From NCBI RefSeq assembly GCF_030408755.1, contig NZ_CP047209.1, positions 1,178,001 through 1,242,000 of the forward strand: a stretch of DNA of 64,000 bases. Reading direction: 5' to 3'. How positions within the stretch are numbered: the stretch's first letter is position 1; the number at the start of each line of letters is the position of its first letter. The notes beneath the pieces are model-generated. The model searched no databases. It saw only the letters and a list, made by a program, of their open reading frames with translations, and was not told the origin of the DNA. The position numbers and the translations under genes are program-made. This document shows positions 59,188 through 64,000 of the stretch, in pieces. This stretch comes from Corynebacterium felinum. GTDB lineage: Bacteria > Actinomycetota > Actinomycetes > Mycobacteriales > Mycobacteriaceae.

Positions 59188-60003
59188 TTATGCGCTGTGT
59201 TGGTTGAGGAAGTCGATGACGGCGCTGTTGAAGGCGTGGGGTTGTTCGAGGTATCCGTAGTGCCCAGCGTTGGGGATGGTGATCATTGTGCAGCCGGGGA
59301 TGGTGGCGGCGGTGTCGGCGACTTGGGCAGGCGGGATGACGCTGTCGTCGCCGTAGGCGATGGCCAGTGTGGGTGCGGTGATGGTGGCGTAGGTGGCATG
59401 TTGGTGCGATCCATGCGTGTCGACGCCGTGGTCAAGGTTGTTTTGTGCGCGTGCGCCGGATGTGGGTGCGGTGAGGGAAAAAGTGAGGAGATCGAGCCAG
59501 TCGCGTGCGGCACGCGGGTTGGCGAGTGTGGCGGGGGAGAGGTTGCGTACTGCTTCCATGGCTGCGAGAAACTCGCGGTGCTGGGGAATCAGGAGTTCGT
59601 AGACGTCTGCGGCATGTCGGCTCATGGACATTTGGATAGCGGTGAGGTCACCATGAGCGGCTGCGGCCACGACACCTAAAACTTTGTCGGGGTGTGCTGC
59701 GGCGAAGTGTAAGGCGATGCGGGCGCCGAGGGAGGTGCCCACCACGAAGGCGCGACCACCGTGATCAGTGATGATGTGTGCGAGGTCGTCGACAAGCATG
59801 TCAATGCTCAGTGGTCCGGTGTGGTTGGCGGTAGCCCCTGTGCCACGGGTGTCGTAGGTTAAGACGCGGTAGCCGGCGGCTGTCAGTGCGGGGACTTGGT
59901 GGGGGTGCCAGACGCGCCCAGGGCTGCCACGGCCCATGACCAGCACGACAAGGGGGCCAGTGCCTTCGATGTGGATGGCGAATTGCTCACTCGATGGGGG
60001 CAT
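59188..60003 (-). CDS. Alpha/beta hydrolase in the siderophore locus
   Basis: A 271-residue alpha/beta hydrolase: VMGRGSPGRVWHPHQVPAL, YDTRGTGATAN, nucleophile elbow FVVGTSLGARIALHFAAAHP (G-T-S-L-G), acid residue in TLAIAYGDDSVIPP, and histidine in IPNAGHYGYLEQP. The elbow differs from the GHSMGG of NRPS type II thioesterases. It may release or hydrolyse the siderophore, or act on another ester. It heads the minus-strand unit with the AMP ligase, is divergent from the NRPS, and lies under the same DtxR box. Confidence 0.8.
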   Translation of the reverse strand: MPPSSEQFAIHIEGTGPLVVLVMGRGSPGRVWHPHQVPALTAAGYRVLTYDTRGTGATANHTGPLSIDMLVDDLAHIITDHGGRAFVVGTSLGARIALHFAAAHPDKVLGVVAAAAHGDLTAIQMSMSRHAADVYELLIPQHREFLAAMEAVRNLSPATLANPRAARDWLDLLTFSLTAPTSGARAQNNLDHGVDTHGSHQHATYATITAPTLAIAYGDDSVIPPAQVADTAATIPGCTMITIPNAGHYGYLEQPHAFNSAVIDFLNQHSA

Positions 60004-60038
60004 TGGTTGTTCCTTTCTTACAACAAACTCTGTACAAG

Positions 60039-60057
60039 TTAGGTTAGCCTACCGTAA
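60039..60057. promoter_or_regulatory. DtxR-type iron box between hydrolase/AMP ligase and NRPS
   Basis: TTAGGTTAGCCTACCGTAA matches the DtxR consensus TTAGGTTAGSCTAACCTAA at 17 of 19 positions. It is 36 bp upstream of the hydrolase start and 109 bp upstream of the NRPS ATG, so it should couple both divergent units to iron. Confidence 0.85.
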
Positions 60058-60165
60058 ACTGTGGCTCGTTTAGTAGCTTTTGTTATTCTCCCCACCGCAA
60101 CACAGGGAACACACAGGCGGTAGGGGAGGCAACGTATCAGTGACCATGAGAGAGGTTGGAAAACT

Positions 60166-63100
60166 ATGCAGCGCACGCCACTGTCGATCGTTCATCAAGC
60201 AGTGATCGAACAGCTAGGGCTTTCAGCAGACACCCACATCAGGCCCGAAGACGATCTGATCACATTTGGCCTCGACTCCATTCGCATGATGACAATCGCC
60301 GGGCGCTGGCGCAGCCAAGGGCTCGACATCGGATTCGCCGACCTCGTCGCCACCCCCACACTCAGGCACTGGGCACAACTGATGCACGACGCTCAAACCG
60401 CCAACCAAACACACAGCGCAGACGAAACCGCGACCGCACACACAAGCACCGATACCGCAAGCACCGCTTCTAACAATGCGCCCACGAGCGCAGATCGAAA
60501 TGACGACCATGAGCCATTCCCCCTTGCACCAATGCAACACGCCTACTGGATCGGGGGTCTGGACGGCTACGACACCGGGGATGGGCCCACACTCGGTGGG
60601 GTCAGCGCCCACCTTTATGTTGAACTTGACGGACCAGCGCAAGATCCCGCACAGATCGACACCGCCGTCGAAAAGCTCGTGCGACGCCACGCAATGCTAC
60701 GCACCATCCTCACCGGGGATGGACGCCAGCAAGTACTCGCCGACGTACCCGAAGGAATTGTCAAACATCAAGACCTACGCGAAGCAGACGCCGACACCCG
60801 CGACACAGTGCTCGCACGCACCCGCGAAAACGGCACCCACCAGCGCCTAAGCCAAGATTTCGGGCGGATGATCGATGTGGTCTACACCCTCTTGCCTAAC
60901 AACCGCGCCCGCCTGCACCTCGACGTGGACATGATCGCCGCCGATGCCATGAGCTACCGCATCATCGTCGACGAACTAGCCGGATACCTCGACGGCGACG
61001 AACAACACCCCCTGCGCTACCGCTACAAGGACTACCTCGCACACCCCAGTGCTGCCAACCCACCGCACCGCGAACGCGACCAAGCATGGTGGCGCGACAA
61101 AGCCAGCGACATGCCAGGCGCACCAGAACTACCACTCGTCGACTCCGCCGCCGTCGCCCGCGCACGCAGCGCAACCCGCCGCAACTTCTTCATCGACCAC
61201 GACCAACGCGAAGCACTCTACGCCCACGCCCGCGCAGCTGGTGTAACCCCCGCAATGGCGCTGGCAGCCGCCTTCGCCGAAGCAATCGGAGCCTTCGCCA
61301 CAAGCCCGAAATTCCTGCTCAACCTGCCACTATTTAACCGGGAACAAGTCGATGATGAAGTCAACGACATCGTCGGCGACTTCAGCTCCTCCATTCTCAT
61401 CGACGTTGACCTCAGCACAGCAGGAAGCATCTATGAGCGCGTGAAAGATATCAGCGCCCGCTTCACCAGCAACGTCGCCCACCACAGCTACGGCGCACTC
61501 AATGTTCTGCGCGATATCGGGCATGCCAGGGCCACAACTGTGCTTGCACCAGTCGTCTACACCAGCGCAGTCAACCTCGGTGAACTGTTCTCCGCCCGCG
61601 CTAGGGCACGCTTCGGCGACCCAGTGTGGATCATCTCCCAGGGCCCGCAAGTACTTCTCGATGCCCAAGTCACCGAACTTGATGGGGGATTGCTGCTCAA
61701 CTGGGATCTGCGCGAAGAAGCATTCCGCCCCGGAATCATCGATGCCATGTTCGCCGCCTACACCCGAAACGTCAGCGCACTCGTAGAGGGCGAACACACA
61801 TGGTCTCAGCCCTTCCCGCCCGCCGCAGATGAGGCAGACCTTCAAGCCCGCAAATCCCAAGAAACAACACTGGACGTCAGCGGAGCAAAACTACACGATC
61901 GCCTGTTTGTCCACGCCGAAAACACGCCAGAAGCACTCGCGATGGTATCCATCGACGCTGAGCCCAACGGGGCACTTTCAACCCGCAGCTGGACCTACCG
62001 CCAACTCGTCGACGAAGCACTCGCCATCGCAGCGACGCTTATCGACGCCGGGGTGCAACCAGGCGATCGCGTCATCGTCGGCATGCCCAAAGGCTGCGAC
62101 CAAGTCACAGCCGTGGTCGGTACACTCGCTGCCGCAGCCATCTACGTGCCCGTCAACCCTGAGCACCCGCTCGCACGACGCCAAGCTATTGCCACCCAAT
62201 CTGGGGCGAAAGTCATCCTCGGCACAGACGCATCCATTGAGGAATTCGCAGATGAACACTTCCCGCCGTTTATCAATATCAACGATGCTCGCAGCCACCA
62301 CACCCCACTTTCTTCCCCCGTGGATTCAAGCGCGGAAGACGTTGCCTACCTGCTGTTTACCTCCGGATCCACCGGCGAACCCAAAGGTGTGGAAATACCC
62401 CACCGTGCAGCGATGAACACCCTCGATGGTCTTAATGCCATCATGGGAACAGGGCCTGAGGATTCCATGTTCGCGCTCTCCGCGCTCGAATTCGACATCT
62501 CCGTCCAAGACATGTTCTCCATGTTCGCCGCCGGCGGAACCGTTGTCGTCCCCGATGCCACCGTGCGCACCAACCCTGACCAGTGGGCAAAGGCCATCAC
62601 ACTGTGTGGGGTCACCCACCTGTGCGTTGCGCCCTCACTGCTCGACATGCTGCTATCAACCGATCACTCCTTTGATCTGAGCAGCCTACGCACCGTCATG
62701 TCCGGCGGGGACTGGGTGCCCGTCGACTTGCCCGAACGGCTGAAAAAACGCGCACCCGAATGCCGTTTCTTCGGGCTCGGTGGCACCACCGAAACTGGGG
62801 TTCACTCCACCATTTGCGAAGTCACAGAGATCAACCCCGAATGGAAAGTCGTCCCCTATGGTGTGCCCCTGCCTAATATGCACTGCCGAATCGTCGACGC
62901 CATCGGCCGCGACCGGCCCACCGGAGTTATTGGCCAACTACTCATCGGCGGGCCCGGAGTGGGCTGCGGCTACCGCGGACTCAGCGACGAACGCGCCCAC
63001 CGATTCTTTGAAGAAAACGGAACCCGATGGTTCGCAACCGGTGACCTTGCACGCTACCTACCCGACGGAACCATGGAATTCATCGGGCGCATGGACCACC

Positions 63101-63780
63101 AAGTCCAACTACGTGGCTACCGCGTCGAACTCGGCGAAGTCGAAGCCTGCCTGCGTCAACACCCACAGGTACACCGTGCGGTTGCCCACGTGATCAACGA
63201 TCCCGGCGCACACCTTGTTGCCGCCGTCGGGCTCATTGAGGATCCACACACCCCAGCACCCACGCAGGAAGAGCTCATCGCCTGGTGCCAGCAACTTTTG
63301 CCAAGCTATATGGTGCCCGAATTCATTGCCATTGCCAATGCGCTTCCGGTGACCATCAACGGCAAACTGGATCGTCGCGGATCCCATGCGCTGATCGAAG
63401 AGCACAAGAAAAACCACCAAGCATCAGCGGTGCCGACCGACGCAGGGCATGTGGAACCACAGGTGGTCGAGCTCGTGGCACAAGTACTCGCTGACAGTGC
63501 AAGGATCAGCACACTTGACCCCGACGCCGACTTCTTCGCTAGTGGAGGCGACTCCGTCACCGCCATTCGCGCAGTAGGTGCAGTCCGTGACATGTTCGCC
63601 CAACCCCAACTAGGCATCACAGAACTGTTCAGTCACCGCAGCGCACGTGGCCTTGCCGCCGCGATCGTGCGGCTCGACCCTTATCCCGGCTACTCCGCAC
63701 AAGTAGCAGACATCGCCGCCGAAGTCGCCGCCATGGGGGAGGACGAACTCAAAGCCCACCTAGACACCACCACCTCATAG
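60166..63780 (+). CDS. MbtB-like nonribosomal peptide synthetase (ArCP-Cy-A-PCP, no thioesterase)
   Basis: A 1204-residue NRPS. Residues ~1-78 are an aryl carrier domain (FGLDSIRMM, phosphopantetheine serine 38). Residues ~118-545 are a cyclization (Cy) domain: the condensation histidine motif is replaced by D255-x4-D260-x2-S263 (DMIAADAMS). The adenylation domain has TSGSTGEPKG (732-741), FDISVQDMF, GLGGTTETGVHS, and ends with the core lysine GKLDRRG. The PCP serine is 1130 (ASGGDSVTAI). It should join an aryl acid to Cys, Ser or Thr and form a thiazoline or oxazoline ring. M. tuberculosis MbtB has the same order but adds a thioesterase, absent here. AGAGAGG supplies the ribosome-binding site. 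Confidence 0.92.
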   Translation: MQRTPLSIVHQAVIEQLGLSADTHIRPEDDLITFGLDSIRMMTIAGRWRSQGLDIGFADLVATPTLRHWAQLMHDAQTANQTHSADETATAHTSTDTASTASNNAPTSADRNDDHEPFPLAPMQHAYWIGGLDGYDTGDGPTLGGVSAHLYVELDGPAQDPAQIDTAVEKLVRRHAMLRTILTGDGRQQVLADVPEGIVKHQDLREADADTRDTVLARTRENGTHQRLSQDFGRMIDVVYTLLPNNRARLHLDVDMIAADAMSYRIIVDELAGYLDGDEQHPLRYRYKDYLAHPSAANPPHRERDQAWWRDKASDMPGAPELPLVDSAAVARARSATRRNFFIDHDQREALYAHARAAGVTPAMALAAAFAEAIGAFATSPKFLLNLPLFNREQVDDEVNDIVGDFSSSILIDVDLSTAGSIYERVKDISARFTSNVAHHSYGALNVLRDIGHARATTVLAPVVYTSAVNLGELFSARARARFGDPVWIISQGPQVLLDAQVTELDGGLLLNWDLREEAFRPGIIDAMFAAYTRNVSALVEGEHTWSQPFPPAADEADLQARKSQETTLDVSGAKLHDRLFVHAENTPEALAMVSIDAEPNGALSTRSWTYRQLVDEALAIAATLIDAGVQPGDRVIVGMPKGCDQVTAVVGTLAAAAIYVPVNPEHPLARRQAIATQSGAKVILGTDASIEEFADEHFPPFININDARSHHTPLSSPVDSSAEDVAYLLFTSGSTGEPKGVEIPHRAAMNTLDGLNAIMGTGPEDSMFALSALEFDISVQDMFSMFAAGGTVVVPDATVRTNPDQWAKAITLCGVTHLCVAPSLLDMLLSTDHSFDLSSLRTVMSGGDWVPVDLPERLKKRAPECRFFGLGGTTETGVHSTICEVTEINPEWKVVPYGVPLPNMHCRIVDAIGRDRPTGVIGQLLIGGPGVGCGYRGLSDERAHRFFEENGTRWFATGDLARYLPDGTMEFIGRMDHQVQLRGYRVELGEVEACLRQHPQVHRAVAHVINDPGAHLVAAVGLIEDPHTPAPTQEELIAWCQQLLPSYMVPEFIAIANALPVTINGKLDRRGSHALIEEHKKNHQASAVPTDAGHVEPQVVELVAQVLADSARISTLDPDADFFASGGDSVTAIRAVGAVRDMFAQPQLGITELFSHRSARGLAAAIVRLDPYPGYSAQVADIAAEVAAMGEDELKAHLDTTTS

Positions 63781-63850
63781 GCGCAACACCTACCAATGGT
63801 TGCAACCTGCACTACAAACCCTTGACCATCTACGTGATCGAAAGCTGACC

Positions 63851-64000
63851 ATGAGCATTCACATCCCCACCGAATTCGACATCATCGGCGTAGGCTTCGG
63901 CCCTTCAAACCTGGCCTTAGCCACTGCCATTACGGAATACAATCACAAGCATCCCGATTCGCCCATCAGCGCCTGCTTCCTAGAAAAACGCGAATCTTTC
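63851..64000 (+). CDS. Ornithine/lysine N-monooxygenase, 3'-truncated by window edge
   Basis: Only 50 codons are visible from ATG 63851. IIGVGFGPSNLALATAI is the FAD-binding motif GxGFGPSNLALA of the siderophore hydroxylases PvdA, IucD, SidA and MbtG, which convert the side-chain amine of ornithine or lysine to an N-hydroxylamine. It starts 70 bp after the NRPS stop, in the same direction, so it is probably part of the same transcript. It provides the hydroxamate ligands expected beside the aryl-oxazoline unit. Confidence 0.9.
   Translation, partial: MSIHIPTEFDIIGVGFGPSNLALATAITEYNHKHPDSPISACFLEKRESF

Overview
This window comes from a Corynebacterium chromosome. Gene order closely follows the C. 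glutamicum backbone: pfkA, gatB, lysE/lysG, ilvD, mscCG, ilvBNC, a CDF transporter, serA, leuB, a CBS/cNMP protein, a DnaQ-like exonuclease, an FAH-family oxaloacetate decarboxylase, and gltX. Leaderless promoters, a DtxR-type iron box and an FMN riboswitch in front of a PnuC-type riboflavin permease also fit an actinobacterium. No 16S gene is present, so the species cannot be named.

Layout. 1-5.6 kb: two MFS transporters (the first cut by the window edge), pfkA, a pair of related small secreted proteins and a DUF4241 protein. 5.8-15.4 kb: alanine dehydrogenase, a RecQ-like helicase, gatB, the lysine/arginine exporter LysE with its divergent regulator LysG, a secreted HNH nuclease lipoprotein, a DoxX protein and a GT87-type mannosyltransferase. 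15.6-23.5 kb: branched-chain amino acid block, with ilvD, a PH-domain protein and the MscCG channel on the minus strand, and ilvBNC on the plus strand behind an attenuator with a leaderless leader peptide. 23.6-31.4 kb: an inserted polymorphic-toxin island, consisting of a large T7SS-signal/RHS protein with a C-terminal HNH (WHH-type) nuclease domain, interrupted by an in-frame amber codon, followed by five tandem SUKH (SMI1/KNR4) immunity genes, the last also broken by an amber codon. 31.6-37.9 kb: CDF metal exporter, DUF262 protein, cell-wall-binding lipoprotein and serA with a structured leader. 38.3-40.2 kb: a two-gene SufC/SufB-like pair resembling the minimal SUF (SMS) type, placed between serA and leuB. 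40.2-51.6 kb: leuB, signalling and DNA-repair type genes, oxaloacetate decarboxylase, a TipA-like regulator with a divergent methyltransferase, isochorismate synthase, gltX, PnuX with FMN riboswitch, and a secreted esterase. 51.7-51.9 kb: tRNA-Gln(CTG) and tRNA-Glu(CTC).

52.1-64 kb is a siderophore locus. It holds an IrtAB-like ferric-siderophore ABC system (SIP domain fused to the first half), an Mtb12-like membrane protein, an aryl-acid AMP ligase, an alpha/beta hydrolase, an NRPS with ArCP-Cy-A-PCP order and no thioesterase, and the start of an ornithine/lysine N-monooxygenase. Both divergent intergenic regions carry DtxR-type boxes. Together these genes point to an iron-regulated aryl-capped (oxazoline or thiazoline) hydroxamate siderophore of the mycobactin/nocobactin logic. 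I see this as one of the two most interesting systems in the window, the other being the RHS/SUKH island.
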